Counted from the first letter of the stretch, positions 28,579 to 38,085 are shown. The stretch: 64,000 nt of DNA from Spirosoma arboris (GCF_009754945.1 NZ_WPIN01000025.1:1-64000); one strand, 5' to 3'. Notes: generated by a model not told the origin, from the letters alone. A program made the numbers and translations.

Positions 28579-28712
28579 AAACTGCACTGATTACCATTTA
28601 CTGGACACAACTTCAAACGCGTTTAACGTCGTATTTTGTGAAGGCTGGCAATGGCTCACCTTAACGTCTGGCCTTACCCTAGCCATTCAAGAAGCAGCTA
28701 CATGAAAGCCGC

Positions 28713-28732
28713 TTCGTCTCAATCGGGAGCGT
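28713..28732 (+). repeat. dispersed 20-nt repeat, copy 2
   Basis: TTCGTCTCAATCGGGAGCGT, differing from the other copies only in the three bases between TTCGTCTCA and GGGAGCGT (plus one outer base in copy 1). Confidence 0.6.
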
Positions 28733-28788
28733 ATTTTGAGATCAAAACAAGTGTTTTATTGAAAATAAAGAAGTGACTGATGAATTGA

Positions 28789-28812
28789 ATTTCACAGGGC
28801 ACCCTGTGAAAT
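28789..28812. terminator. 11-bp perfect hairpin
   Basis: Arms 28789-28799 and 28802-28812 are perfectly complementary with a two-base centre. It lies 210 bases after the TMEM175 stop codon and just before the paired palindromes of the next unit. It may be a terminator or protein site. Confidence 0.4.
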
Positions 28813-28838
28813 CTGGTCGTATTTAGCCCATTTCGAGG

Positions 28839-28964
28839 TGTCCATTTGGGGATACAAGCTGTCCGTAAGTGGACAAGATTAGCCCTAAAATAGCGTCAAA
28901 CAGTAGCAATAGTGCCTAGTTTGACCCTTTCACTGATTTGGCAAATGATTTGTACCAGATAAAG
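28839..28964 (+). promoter_or_regulatory. sigma-54-like promoter with paired upstream palindromes
   Basis: TGTCC-ATTTGG-GGATA (28839-28854, one mismatch) and TGTCC-GTAAGT-GGACA (28860-28875, perfect) lie 21 bp apart. TTGGCA-N6-TTGTA at 28938-28954 fits the -24/-12 pattern, giving a start near 28964. The leader from there to the gene at 29243 is about 280 bases and carries three 16-nt stem-loop elements. Confidence 0.65.
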
Positions 28965-29124
28965 TAGACTGCTTTAAATGACTCAATAAGAAAGAGGAGT
29001 CAGCCAGAAATCCAAACCATTCTAATGGCATCTCCAACTAAATGATAAGCCAAGCATTTTTGAAATCCCTCATTATCTCATTGGTACTTTCTCTACGCTA
29101 TGGGGAGGGTTATAGTAACGGAGC

Positions 29125-29140
29125 CGCAACGGCGGACCGT
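29125..29140 (+). repeat. 16-nt stem-loop element (copy H)
   Basis: CGCAACGGCGGACCGT: prefix CGCA, stem ACGG/CCGT, loop CGGA. It lies in the 5' leader of the AraC-permease gene and matches the copy in the IS transposase (34455-34470) at 14 of 16 bases. Confidence 0.75.
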
Positions 29141-29165
29141 AAAGAATTACGTTAAGCGGAACGCC

Positions 29166-29181
29166 CGCAGCCGCGGATGGT
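29166..29181 (+). repeat. 16-nt stem-loop element (copy I)
   Basis: CGCAGCCGCGGATGGT: prefix CGCA, stem GCCG/TGGT with two G-T pairs, loop CGGA. It matches copy M (58189-58204) at 14 of 16 bases. Confidence 0.6.
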
Positions 29182-29242
29182 GCCCGGCATTTTTAGACTT
29201 TATCCAGTACTTAACGACTCCCAGAATTAGGTACATTGATGG

Positions 29243-32200
29243 ATGCCGGTCCGCTGGAGCGGTACAAGTTTTGGAAAAAAGTTAGGTAGCTTTTCTAGCT
29301 TATTTGATACCAGAAACGAACTATACTTGAAACCTAATTTTTTTTATATAACCCAGTATGACCTGGCGTTCCTGGTAGCGATTAGTATCGTGCTCAATTT
29401 TGCGATGCTGTTAGGGTTCACCAGGAAAGCAAATCGGGCGACGAACCGGCTTTTAGCCGCAGCATTAACGGTCGCTGCTTTGTGGATGGCTAATAGTTTA
29501 GCGGTCAATATCCGGCTGGCAGCTTATGTTCCTGTTTTTTCGCTGGCGTTTGGGCCCTTTATTTTTTTTTATGTACTCAAACTAACAAAACCAGTATTTA
29601 GATTTCACTGGAAGGACTTGCTGCACTTCATCCCGGCACTTGTAGAGCAATTCCTCCGGTCAAGTCCGCTATTACCGTTCCTGGCGTTTATTTCAGGTAG
29701 TATCTACCTGTATTGTGCTCATAGGCTGATCGAACGCTTTTATCAAAGCAAACCATTTCACGACGGCGACCGGTACCGGTACGAGTTTCGGTGGCTTCAT
29801 CGCTTACTGAAAGGCTTCGGGCTATTGTGGATACTGTGGATACCTTTTTGGGCCAGCGGTAATGATGAGCTCTTGTGTATTCTGTTAATGGCCATGCTTA
29901 TCTGGATAGCGGCACGAGCCTTTTTAAGACCAGAGATCGGCGTAAGGCCAGATAGGGTACCGATCTCAAGGCCGCTAGTATTGGATGAATTGAAACAAAA
30001 GGGTAGTTGGATGAAGAAAGCGGTTAAAGAAAAACGCTATTACGAGGACCCGGAATTAAGCCTTGGCTCATTGGCCGAAAAGCTTGGGGTACCGGCGCAT
30101 GAATTATCGCGGGTACTCAATACGGTGTTTAAAAAGAGCTTCAACCAGTTCATTAATGAATACCGGGTTCAGGAGGCCATTCGTAAAATGCAGGACCCAG
30201 CTTACGATCATATCACCCTGTTGGGCATTGCCTATGATTCGGGGTTTAATTCCCAGAGCACCTTTAGCCGTTTTTTTAAACACTTCACCGGGAAAAGCCC
30301 GGTGGACTATAAAAATGGCCTGAAAAAAGACTGTTCAACTTATAAGTTGACCAGTTATGGCCGATTTGCGACGACAATTTTGCCTGAGAAATCAAATCGC
30401 AACTTTATGTTTAAAAATCATTTAACTATCGCTCGGCGCAACATGCTGCGGAACAAAGGCACGGCTTTCATCAACATCGCGGGATTAAGCATCGGCATGG
30501 CCGCTACCATTTTGATCATGCTTTGGGTTCAAAATGAATTGAGCTTTGATCGGTACCAACCGGATATTGGAGATTTATACAGGATCAAATCAAAGTTGAG
30601 GATAGCCAGTAACGAAACCTGGTTATGGGAAACATCCCAATATATTTTAGGAGATAATGCATCAGGACAAATACCGGAAATAAACATGGTAGCGCGGCTA
30701 AAGCCCCGTAACAATTCGGACCTGGTGTTGCATTATCAACAAAAAATAATAGCGGAGAAGAAATCGGCCTATGTAGATGAACAATGGTTTAACATGTTTC
30801 ATTACGATTTTATAAACGGCTCTTCGGAGGACTTTAGTAAGAATCCTTTCAGCCTTATTCTCACGTCTACAGCCGCCAAACGATATTTCGGTACTGAGCC
30901 TGCGGTCGGAAAAGTTGTACGGATTGATAGAACTACTTATCAAGTAAGGGGCGTGGTGAAGGATAATCCTGCCAATTCAAGCTTTCAATACGATGTGCTG
31001 ATTCCAATGGCTGCCCGATTGTCAAATCCTGACGACAGGAAGAATGCATCTGATTGGGGTAACTACAATTATATTACTTTTCTCAAACTCAGAACCGGAG
31101 CCAATCCTGTTGCGGTATCGGCAAAGCTTACTCAAATTTTAAGAGCAAATGAAAAAAATCGTGACGATAAGTCCGATTACAGTCTTCTAAAAGTTGAGGA
31201 TATGCATTTCGAGAACGACCTAGAGCGGTCTGCATTCAATCATGGTAGCCGTACGATGGTGAATGTATTTATAGTATTGGGGTTATTACTTCTCAGTACA
31301 GCCTGCATCAATTATGTAAACCTGACGACTGCCCGGGCCAGCGTGAGGTCAAAAGAAGTGAGCATACGTAAGCTAGTGGGTGCAGAAAAGATGCAATTGT
31401 TTGGCCAATTTATGGCTGAATCATTCCTGATCAGCGTGCTGTCACTGGCTGCGGCCCTATTATTAGTTGAACTCAGTTTACCCTGGTTCGAGTCATTCAC
31501 AGGCAAAGAATTTGACCAGCCGTTATATATACCCAGCGTATGGTTAGTAATTGCGGTAACGTTACTCATTTCTTTTTTATTAAATGGCATATACCCGGCA
31601 GCATTGCTTTCATCCTTCCAGCCATTACATGTTTTTAAAGGTAGAAACTTGCTCAATTTTAACGATTCCAGTCTCCGAAAAACATTAGTCGTTATCCAGT
31701 TTACGATTTCGGTGATCTTGATTACAGGAACAGTAATTATTTATTGCCAATTGAGGTATGTTCAAACGAAGGATATTGGCTATGATCGGTCGCAGGTTTT
31801 TACCTTTACGTTTCCTTATTGGACTATTCACGACCCTGATTTGAAAAAACCGGAGGTGTTACTTAATTCAGTAAAACAAGCATTAAAACAAGAGGCCTCC
31901 ATAGCGGATGTAACTACGGCCAGTACCAGGCTGACGGATTTCGATAATCAAAGTTCATCGTTTGATTGGGAAGGTAAGCCCAACGATTTTAAGCCGGTAC
32001 TGGCTCCCTTACAGGCAGACCCGGATTTTCAGCGTATGATGCGCCTTAAAATTGCCGAAGGGCGATGGTTCAACTCGGGTATTGCGGATCAACATAATGT
32101 CCTGCTGAATGAGACAGCGGTGCAAACACTTCAACTACAAAGCCCCATTATCGGGCGAAGATTTATGCATCAGGGTGATACGGGTGTTATTATCGGTGTT

Positions 32201-32803
32201 GTAAAAGATTTCAACTATAAAAGCTTACGTGAAAAAATCGGCCCGATGGTTATAACAAATCAACCGTCGGGTGGATTTTATATAAAAACTACCGTCAGAA
32301 ACACGTCCGCGGCCATTCTAGCTGCGCAAAAGATATGGAAGAAGTTTTTTCCAGATGATCCGTTTGATTACGAGTTCCTTGATGACAACTACACTAATTT
32401 GTATAAAACGGAGCAGCAATCATCCGTTCTTTTTACGTTGTTTGCCGGCATTGCCCTAGTTGTCTCGGCACTCGGTCTTTTAGGCTTGGCCGCGTTTGCT
32501 GCTGAGCAGAAAGTAAAAGAGATCGGCATTCGCAAGGTGTTGGGGGCAAGCGTTCAACAAATCGTAGGTTTACTTACGATTGACTTTGTCAAGCTGGTTT
32601 TACTAGCCAGTATACTTGCTTTCCCTATAGCCTGGTGGGCCATGAATGAATGGTTGCAGGACTTTGCCTATAAGATCACATTGTCCTGGTGGATATTCGC
32701 GCTGTCTGGTGCTATAGCGTTGACCATTGCTCTGCTCACGGTAAGCTACCAGGCGATCAAGGCAGCCGTGGCTAACCCGGTAAAGAGCCTGCAAAGCGAG
32801 TAA
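29243..32803 (+). CDS. AraC-type membrane regulator fused to FtsX permease
   Basis: One frame of 1186 residues combines two proteins that are normally separate. Residues about 30-235 have six or seven hydrophobic helices. Residues about 265-365 are an AraC helix-turn-helix pair (LAEKLGVPAHELSRVLN; LGIAYDSGFNSQSTFSRFF; GKSPVDYK). From about 392, MFKNHLTIARRNMLRNK begins a complete FtsX permease, with SKEVSIRKLVGA, VKEIGIRKVLGAS and the end NPVKSLQSE. The linker is only about 30 residues. The fusion may be real or come from loss of a stop codon. A 16-nt stem-loop element sits at the start: without it the frame would open as MDGTSFGKK from ATG 29239; with it, ATG 29243 restores the same frame. 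The sigma-54-like array upstream is shared with the other permeases. Confidence 0.85.
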   Translation: MPVRWSGTSFGKKLGSFSSLFDTRNELYLKPNFFYITQYDLAFLVAISIVLNFAMLLGFTRKANRATNRLLAAALTVAALWMANSLAVNIRLAAYVPVFSLAFGPFIFFYVLKLTKPVFRFHWKDLLHFIPALVEQFLRSSPLLPFLAFISGSIYLYCAHRLIERFYQSKPFHDGDRYRYEFRWLHRLLKGFGLLWILWIPFWASGNDELLCILLMAMLIWIAARAFLRPEIGVRPDRVPISRPLVLDELKQKGSWMKKAVKEKRYYEDPELSLGSLAEKLGVPAHELSRVLNTVFKKSFNQFINEYRVQEAIRKMQDPAYDHITLLGIAYDSGFNSQSTFSRFFKHFTGKSPVDYKNGLKKDCSTYKLTSYGRFATTILPEKSNRNFMFKNHLTIARRNMLRNKGTAFINIAGLSIGMAATILIMLWVQNELSFDRYQPDIGDLYRIKSKLRIASNETWLWETSQYILGDNASGQIPEINMVARLKPRNNSDLVLHYQQKIIAEKKSAYVDEQWFNMFHYDFINGSSEDFSKNPFSLILTSTAAKRYFGTEPAVGKVVRIDRTTYQVRGVVKDNPANSSFQYDVLIPMAARLSNPDDRKNASDWGNYNYITFLKLRTGANPVAVSAKLTQILRANEKNRDDKSDYSLLKVEDMHFENDLERSAFNHGSRTMVNVFIVLGLLLLSTACINYVNLTTARASVRSKEVSIRKLVGAEKMQLFGQFMAESFLISVLSLAAALLLVELSLPWFESFTGKEFDQPLYIPSVWLVIAVTLLISFLLNGIYPAALLSSFQPLHVFKGRNLLNFNDSSLRKTLVVIQFTISVILITGTVIIYCQLRYVQTKDIGYDRSQVFTFTFPYWTIHDPDLKKPEVLLNSVKQALKQEASIADVTTASTRLTDFDNQSSSFDWEGKPNDFKPVLAPLQADPDFQRMMRLKIAEGRWFNSGIADQHNVLLNETAVQTLQLQSPIIGRRFMHQGDTGVIIGVVKDFNYKSLREKIGPMVITNQPSGGFYIKTTVRNTSAAILAAQKIWKKFFPDDPFDYEFLDDNYTNLYKTEQQSSVLFTLFAGIALVVSALGLLGLAAFAAEQKVKEIGIRKVLGASVQQIVGLLTIDFVKLVLLASILAFPIAWWAMNEWLQDFAYKITLSWWIFALSGAIALTIALLTVSYQAIKAAVANPVKSLQSE
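29246..29261 (-). repeat. 16-nt stem-loop element (copy J)
   Basis: Minus strand CGCTCCAGCGGACCGG. It matches the copy at 41695-41710 at 14 of 16 bases. It lies inside the first codons of the AraC-permease gene; removing exactly these 16 bases leaves ATG GAT GGT ACA in the same downstream frame. Confidence 0.75.
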
Positions 32804-32838
32804 GTCGTGGCGAGTTTCCTTATTTCCTAATTCAAACT

Positions 32839-33000
32839 TTAGGATATGCTGCCGACGACGGGCCTGCGCGACTCCAGGTCGGCGTGGGCCTTCGGCGCAT
32901 CAGTCCAAGTATAGACAACCGGTTTTTCCAGTTTGCAGCTATCGGCCCGCAACAGGGCAAATCCTTCTATCATGGCCTTGGCCGATCTAACCTGGTAAAG
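32839..33000 (-). pseudogene. C-terminal remnant of NADPH:quinone reductase
   Basis: About 53 codons on the minus strand ending at TAA 32839-32841 read SAKAMIEGFALL, KPVVYTWTDAPKAHADLESRR and VGSIS. This is the typical last segment of zinc-independent quinone oxidoreductases of the MDR family (AHADLESRR...GS). Everything upstream is missing: at about 33000 the similarity stops, close to the IS1182-like element. A broken gene left after a rearrangement. Confidence 0.65.
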
Positions 33001-33077
33001 CGGATGATTATTGAGGATAATTTACCCACATATATATGTTGTATTAAACGCCCGAATTACAGATACGCAAATCTCTC

Positions 33078-33095
33078 TTCGTCTCAGTAGGGAGC
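33078..33095 (+). repeat. dispersed 20-nt repeat, copy 3, split by the IS
   Basis: TTCGTCTCAGTAGGGAGC, followed directly by the IS at 33096. The last bases (GT) lie on the far side, where the duplicated GAGC (34784-34787) is followed by GTTAATTGAG. The IS thus jumped into a pre-existing copy of the repeat. Confidence 0.6.
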
Positions 33096-33180
33096 GTGGC
33101 TGTTGCACAACTCAGCTTTCTAGCTTGACTTTTGATTGTCTAACCAGGCTGATCGGATTTTCTACCTTCGGTTTTCTATC

Positions 33181-34726
33181 TCAGTTAAGAAAAAGCAGCT
33201 CAAAACCTCGAAAAGTATCTTGTGATGCCAAAGACCACTCCACTTTCAGCGCTATGGCTTGGCTGATGGTGGACTTAGTGGTGAACTTCATATACTTCTT
33301 CAAATTGAAGGCAACGGCTGCCATCAGCATCACCTTGTGAGCCCCTGATTTACCCCGTACATTCACTTTTCGCAGGCCAAAGTACTCGACCAGACTACCT
33401 AAAACCGGTTCTACGGTTTGGTGGCGAAGCCGTTTCATACGCTGACCTCGCCGACTTTGCTGGCGAGCCAAGGCTCGACGATAGAACGGATCATAGGCCG
33501 TCCGAATAATTTGGCGGCATTGACTCTTGGGAACGCAGCTGGGTTTGAGGGGGCACTGTTGGCAGTCCTGGTAATCCGCTCGGTAGACTTTCAGCCAGCC
33601 GCCATCCGCATTCTTATCAAACGTCTTAAACACTAAACGCTTGCCCTGCGAGCAGGTAAAGTGATCTGCTTGAGGATCATAGGGAAAGTCCTCGATTTGG
33701 GGCTTGTATTGGCCGAAAACGGGTATCCATCCTATAATTTTCCACTGCTCCAGCAAGGCGTAGTTACTGCCATTGGAATAGCCAGAATCGGCCAGTATTT
33801 CCTCTAGACGCAGTTCATTATTGGCCAACCGCTGCTGAAGGTTCAGCGTAATATCGGGTAAAGACTGGCTATCCCGACCATCAGCAAAATCGGCCTGCAC
33901 ATGACTGATGACGCCATCGGCTGTATCAACCGCCAAGCTACAATGATAATTGAGTTTACGGGCTTTGCCAGGCTTGATGGAAATACGGGCATCGGGATCG
34001 GCAGGACTGTAATGGGTTTTGTTGCTGAGTAACTTTGCCTTTTCGTTGCCAGCTCCTAGAGTTTTTGGTGCGCTCTTCAAGTTTTGCTGGCGCTTTTTTA
34101 ACTGTCTTAACTGGTGATCGGCAGCACTAATCACAGATGCAGCTTGACGGGGGCTGAGCGTGGCTTTAGAGGTTACTGACTCATGCTGATCTTCAACCGA
34201 CTGGACCAGCCTAGGGCCAGGTAAATTGGGTTGTTTTTCGAGCAGCCTTTCCATCGACGCATTGGCTTTAACAGGGGCTGAGTCAATGGCAACCCGCCGA
34301 CCTGCCACCATGTTGTTGGCCACGCATAGAGTGAATACGTTGTCAAATAGTAGTTCAAAGAGTGCTTCCGGGTAGAGTTGGCGGGTACGGCTCAATGTGG
34401 AGTGCCAGGGTAATTGCTCATCAATGTTGTAGCCCAGGAAATACAGCATATCCAACGGTACGCCGTCGCGGGCGCATGGAGCAGTTCTCAATCAGCTTAC
34501 GGTCAGAGGTAATATTCTCCAGACAACCGATGAGCATGAACTTAAAGAAAATGATTGGGTCAATGGATGGGTTGCCTGTATGGCCATAGAGCTGTTTAGT
34601 GCCCTCATAGATAAAGGTCAGGTCGAGCGTCTCTTTTAACCGACGGTAGAAATTGTGCTTAGGGACGCGGCTGGACAGCTGAAAACAAGTGATCTGCTTT
34701 TCGGTATATTCTTTTCTGCCTTGCAT
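33181..34726 (-). pseudogene. IS1182-family DDE transposase, disrupted
   Basis: The N-terminal part (from MQGRKEYTEKQ at 34726) and the C-terminal part (to 33181) lie in different frames. They join in register if 34455-34470 is removed, giving ENCSMR followed by LDMLYFLGYN. Transposase features include LPWHSTLSRTRQLYP, VAIDSAPVKANAS, a GYSNGSNYALLEQW segment and the cysteine-rich CQQCPLKPSC block before the C-terminal domain. The insert is one of the 16-nt GC-rich elements, so this copy has been inactivated by it. A +1 programmed frameshift is the alternative but no slippery motif was seen. Confidence 0.85.
34455..34470 (-). repeat. 16-nt stem-loop element (copy A) inside transposase
   Basis: Minus strand CGCGACGGCGTACCGT: prefix CGCG, stem ACGG/CCGT, loop CGTA. 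Removing it restores the transposase frame. Confidence 0.8.
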
Positions 34727-34824
34727 ACCTCAAGATACAGAAAAGGCTACTTAAATCTCTAGGTAGAGTTGTGCAACAGCCACGAGCGTTAATTGAGAAA
34801 ACAAATCTGCCCAGTTGGCCATGC

Positions 34825-36378
34825 CTACTGCTTCTTTAGGAGCTGGTTGACAAGTTTTTTTAAGTCCGCAATTTCCTGCTTGTGCTGCTTGTCCAACTCG
34901 TCAACTCTTACTTGTAAGGCGTGATTCGTTTGCTCTTGTTGGATACTATACAAAGTCAACTCCTCCACTTTCTCTAGCAAGGTGGTATTCAACTTTACCA
35001 GATCAATACCCTCTTTAGCTACCTGATCGGCTGAAGGAACACCTGGTAAATGTCCATTTTCTTGAACATAAGCAGCCACTGCTGACAAGGAGCACAATCG
35101 ATATCCCGAGGTGAAGACCCTGTCACTCCACTCAGTAGGACTGTTGATGCGAAGCTGGTAGCGGGCTTTGACCAAATCCCCTTGTTCATTCACCGTTAGA
35201 AACTCATCTGTTGCTTGACTCGGTTTACTGTGGCTGGTTAAGTTCGTTAGCCGTAATCCGCTCTGGTCTGTGGCTTCACTGACGATCTCTATTCGGGCGG
35301 TTGGGGCCGAAGTCCCAATGCCAACGTTCGCCTGATTACCCAATACAACAGCATGGCTGACCGTCACCTTGGCATCAGCCCCAATAGCCGTAGCATGATG
35401 TAGACTCATTGAGGCGGCACTAGTCTGATGACCAATGAAGGTATTACTACCACCAGCCCAAAGGCCTCCTCCCGCTTCGCCACCAATAATGACATTATGG
35501 CTACCGCTACCTCCGCCAGACTGCACGTTGTATCCCATCAATATATTATCATCGCTCGTGGTAATGGTGGTTCCAGAACTAGGCCCAATAATGATATTAT
35601 TACTACCCGTTGTCGTTTTTGCCCCCGCTGAATAGCCCACAAATGTGTTTTGAGTGCCTGTTGTATTCGAAATACCAGCCCGGCTGCCAAAAAATGAATT
35701 ATTGGATCCCGTACTGGCCGAACCGGCAAAATAACCGACAAACGTGTTATAATCGGCCGTTTGATTGGATTGTCCAGCGTCGTCTCCCAGAAAGCTGTTG
35801 CCAAATCCGGTCGTGTTATTCCCACCCGCATGACTGCCGATAAAATTATTCGAGCTTCCGCTGGTATTGTGGCTACCAGCCGTAATACCAATGAAGTTAT
35901 TATTATCCCCTGTCGTATTATAATAGCCTGCATCTTTGCCGACGAAGACACTATACGATCCGGTCGTATTGGAGTAACCTGCATAGGCCCCAACAAATGC
36001 ATTGCTATTCCCGGTCGTATTGGTATAGCCCCCTGCTCTGCCTACCACCGTGTTATAATAGCCGGATGAGTTGAACAAGCCTGCCTCAACCCCCACAAAT
36101 GTATTTTCATAACCTATGGTTGTAAACCGTCCTGCATCGACGCCATAGAAACTGTTCTTTTGACCGGCGGTAAGCGAGCTGCCGGCATTATAGCCAGTCA
36201 CCGTATTTCGATCGCCGGTCATATTTCCCGAGCTACCAGCTCCTGTTCCCAGCAGGGTATTAAAGGTGCCATAAGTTGCCGTGGTGGAGTTATTAGCGGT
36301 GTTGGCTACATAGTTGCCCTGGGCTATTAGGCGATTGTGGAGAAACAAGAGAATAACAAAAACGGAGAGCTTGGCCAT
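34825..36378 (-). CDS. secreted repeat protein with YadA-like head repeats
   Basis: A 517-residue exported protein (signal peptide MAKLSVFVILLFLHNRLIAQ). Residues about 25-330 are some 20 degenerate repeats of about 14 residues with the pattern N-T-x-G-x-x-N-x-F-x-G-x-x-A-G, as in the trimeric beta-roll head of YadA-type adhesins. The C-terminal part has a GHLPGVPSADQVAKEGIDL motif and a coiled coil (VEELTLYSIQQEQ to the end), a pattern common at the end of large Bacteroidota surface proteins. It probably forms a cell-surface fibre. It is the first gene beyond the IS element. Confidence 0.8.
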   Translation of the reverse strand: MAKLSVFVILLFLHNRLIAQGNYVANTANNSTTATYGTFNTLLGTGAGSSGNMTGDRNTVTGYNAGSSLTAGQKNSFYGVDAGRFTTIGYENTFVGVEAGLFNSSGYYNTVVGRAGGYTNTTGNSNAFVGAYAGYSNTTGSYSVFVGKDAGYYNTTGDNNNFIGITAGSHNTSGSSNNFIGSHAGGNNTTGFGNSFLGDDAGQSNQTADYNTFVGYFAGSASTGSNNSFFGSRAGISNTTGTQNTFVGYSAGAKTTTGSNNIIIGPSSGTTITTSDDNILMGYNVQSGGGSGSHNVIIGGEAGGGLWAGGSNTFIGHQTSAASMSLHHATAIGADAKVTVSHAVVLGNQANVGIGTSAPTARIEIVSEATDQSGLRLTNLTSHSKPSQATDEFLTVNEQGDLVKARYQLRINSPTEWSDRVFTSGYRLCSLSAVAAYVQENGHLPGVPSADQVAKEGIDLVKLNTTLLEKVEELTLYSIQQEQTNHALQVRVDELDKQHKQEIADLKKLVNQLLKKQ

Positions 36379-36636
36379 AATCGGGTAGATTTAGTTGAGA
36401 GGGAATATCAACCAATTGACTCAAGAACAGGAAGTAAATCAATACCTTAATGATATTTTAATTCTTCTTTTGAGTGACCGGTAAGCCGCATATTATATGC
36501 ACCCAAAATACCAGCCCTGGCTGGAGTAGCTCTCAACTTGCTGATTTTTTTATCCAGCGTTTTAAGCGATTATGCAACCAGTGACCATACGAATTAAGAA
36601 ATTACCATGTGTATTCCTGACTAGCACAGCAATCAA

Positions 36637-38085
36637 TTAATTGGCGACTCTGGCTTTTAGAAATAGGTTTCGTTTGTTGGTTCTATCCTCGGCTTTGAAA
36701 TCAACCGTTTCCTTATTAAAAACGAAGGTAAATCTGTACAGATCGATGCCAGAAAGGCTATTATAATCAACAAGAAGTTTGCCCTTTTCCCAAGAACTCC
36801 TGAGCGCAACAGGTAAGCCAAACAGATGTTCATGGGAGAGTACATAGCGGTTACCCATTCCCATCGCCAGTTTTTGTTTCCCGCCATCGTCAAGCTCAAG
36901 GATAAGATAGTAATCCGTACGGCCCTTTTCGAACCGAAAAGCAGCTATCTCGAGGGCATTGTTTTCCAACCGGAAGGTTTTATTCAGCATACTGACTGAA
37001 AAATTGTTTTCCCGACCGCCACCCGTGTCAGGCAACCGGGTCAGCTTTAGCTGCTGCAATAATTCAGCATAACGGTTCTCTCCCGGTTGATAGGCGGCAA
37101 TAGCATTCACGACCAGGTTATCGATTTCTCCGGCATTAAATCCACCGCCGGTGGTCACGATAACCACATGTTGGTCCTTCAGCACGAACAGTCGCTGCCC
37201 CCCTCTTCCAATAGCCTGTATTTCATCCGGGTTCTCGCTGTCGAACCACCAGCCATATCCATACGATTCCGTTCCCTTAGCAGGATATAAAGCCTGAATC
37301 TTTTGTATCCATTTCGCTGAAACAACTTGTTTCTGGTTCCATTTTCCTTCTTGCAATAACAAAAAGCCGATCTTGGCCAGATCATAAGGAAGCAAATAAA
37401 GATCGCCCCAGCCGTGATTGACGCCTTTTTTGTTTTCCTCCCAGTAGGTGGGGCCGAACTTCAGTGTATCGAACAGATACTTCCTGGCAAAATCATGGCA
37501 CTTCATCTTGGTCGCCCTTTGCAATATCACGGCGAGCAGGTAGAAATTACCGCTGCAGTAAGAGAATTTTTCACCCGGTTTTGTTGAGAAGGGCAGATCA
37601 AGCATAAATTCGGCCCAGTCAGTCTGGTTCTGCATCTGCTCCAGTTCTTGTTCTCCGTTGGCCAAACTACATTGGAAGCCCGAGGCCATGTTCAACAGGT
37701 CTTTTATGGTCAGGATTTTAAGCGCGTTGTTTTTTATGGTATGTTCCGGAAAATAATTCACTACCGTATCTAGCTCACTGCTGATAAACCCTTTGTCGAT
37801 GGCAATTCCGATCAGGAGCGACATCACACTTTTGGTAACTGATGCCAGATCATGTGCATACTGTTGCCGATAAGGATAGAAATCGGCATCGAGCACCACA
37901 TGGTTGTTCCTGACAATTAACAGGCTATGAATATTTGTGCCGGTCTGTTGTAGCTCCTTGATACCGTTTGATAGTGCCAGCGAACTCATCTCCTGTGCTT
38001 CAGGTGAAGATAATTTCCAGGGAATTTTCTGACCATAACCGTTGAGAACGATAGCAAGAAGAACGAAAAGCAAATACGTTTTCAT
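36637..38085 (-). CDS. serine hydrolase, beta-lactamase/penicillin-binding-like
   Basis: A 482-residue exported hydrolase. The signal peptide starts MKTYLLFVLLAIVLNGYG at 38085; an upstream ATG adds 18 residues and is less likely. The nucleophile motif SxxK is seen as SVTK (about residue 85), the second motif as YCSGN, and a GGG/HTG-like element as VTTGGG. Members of this family cleave beta-lactams, peptides or esters; which one applies here is unknown. A C-terminal domain of about 100 residues follows. It is unrelated in detail to the hydrolase at 58324. Confidence 0.85.
   Translation of the reverse strand: MKTYLLFVLLAIVLNGYGQKIPWKLSSPEAQEMSSLALSNGIKELQQTGTNIHSLLIVRNNHVVLDADFYPYRQQYAHDLASVTKSVMSLLIGIAIDKGFISSELDTVVNYFPEHTIKNNALKILTIKDLLNMASGFQCSLANGEQELEQMQNQTDWAEFMLDLPFSTKPGEKFSYCSGNFYLLAVILQRATKMKCHDFARKYLFDTLKFGPTYWEENKKGVNHGWGDLYLLPYDLAKIGFLLLQEGKWNQKQVVSAKWIQKIQALYPAKGTESYGYGWWFDSENPDEIQAIGRGGQRLFVLKDQHVVIVTTGGGFNAGEIDNLVVNAIAAYQPGENRYAELLQQLKLTRLPDTGGGRENNFSVSMLNKTFRLENNALEIAAFRFEKGRTDYYLILELDDGGKQKLAMGMGNRYVLSHEHLFGLPVALRSSWEKGKLLVDYNSLSGIDLYRFTFVFNKETVDFKAEDRTNKRNLFLKARVAN

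Larger units (their letters stand above)
28579..28838. other. intergenic stretch with hairpin and dispersed repeat
   Basis: It contains a copy of the 20-nt dispersed repeat (28713-28732) and a perfect hairpin (28789-28812). No gene recognised. Confidence 0.5.
33096..34783. mobile_element. IS1182-like insertion sequence, 1688 bp
   Basis: Perfect 18-bp terminal inverted repeats: GTGGCTGTTGCACAACTC at 33096-33113 and its complement at 34766-34783. The element is flanked by a 4-bp direct repeat GAGC (33092-33095 and 34784-34787), a target duplication. It contains one transposase gene on the minus strand, frameshifted by a 16-nt stem-loop element. A truncated relative lies at 41553 and a two-ended remnant at 39702. 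Confidence 0.88.

Noticed and set aside
29100..29285. 61-codon ORF in the leader of the AraC-permease gene
   Set aside because: It is built largely from three 16-nt stem-loop elements and overlaps the gene start.
33143..33160. Word GGCTGATCGGATTT shared with 60049-60062
   Set aside because: A 14-base match in 64 kb is expected by chance, and the positions relative to the dispersed repeat differ.
34421..34491. Programmed frameshift between the two transposase frames
   Set aside because: The shift needed is +1 with no slippery run, and the 16-nt insertion explains it fully.
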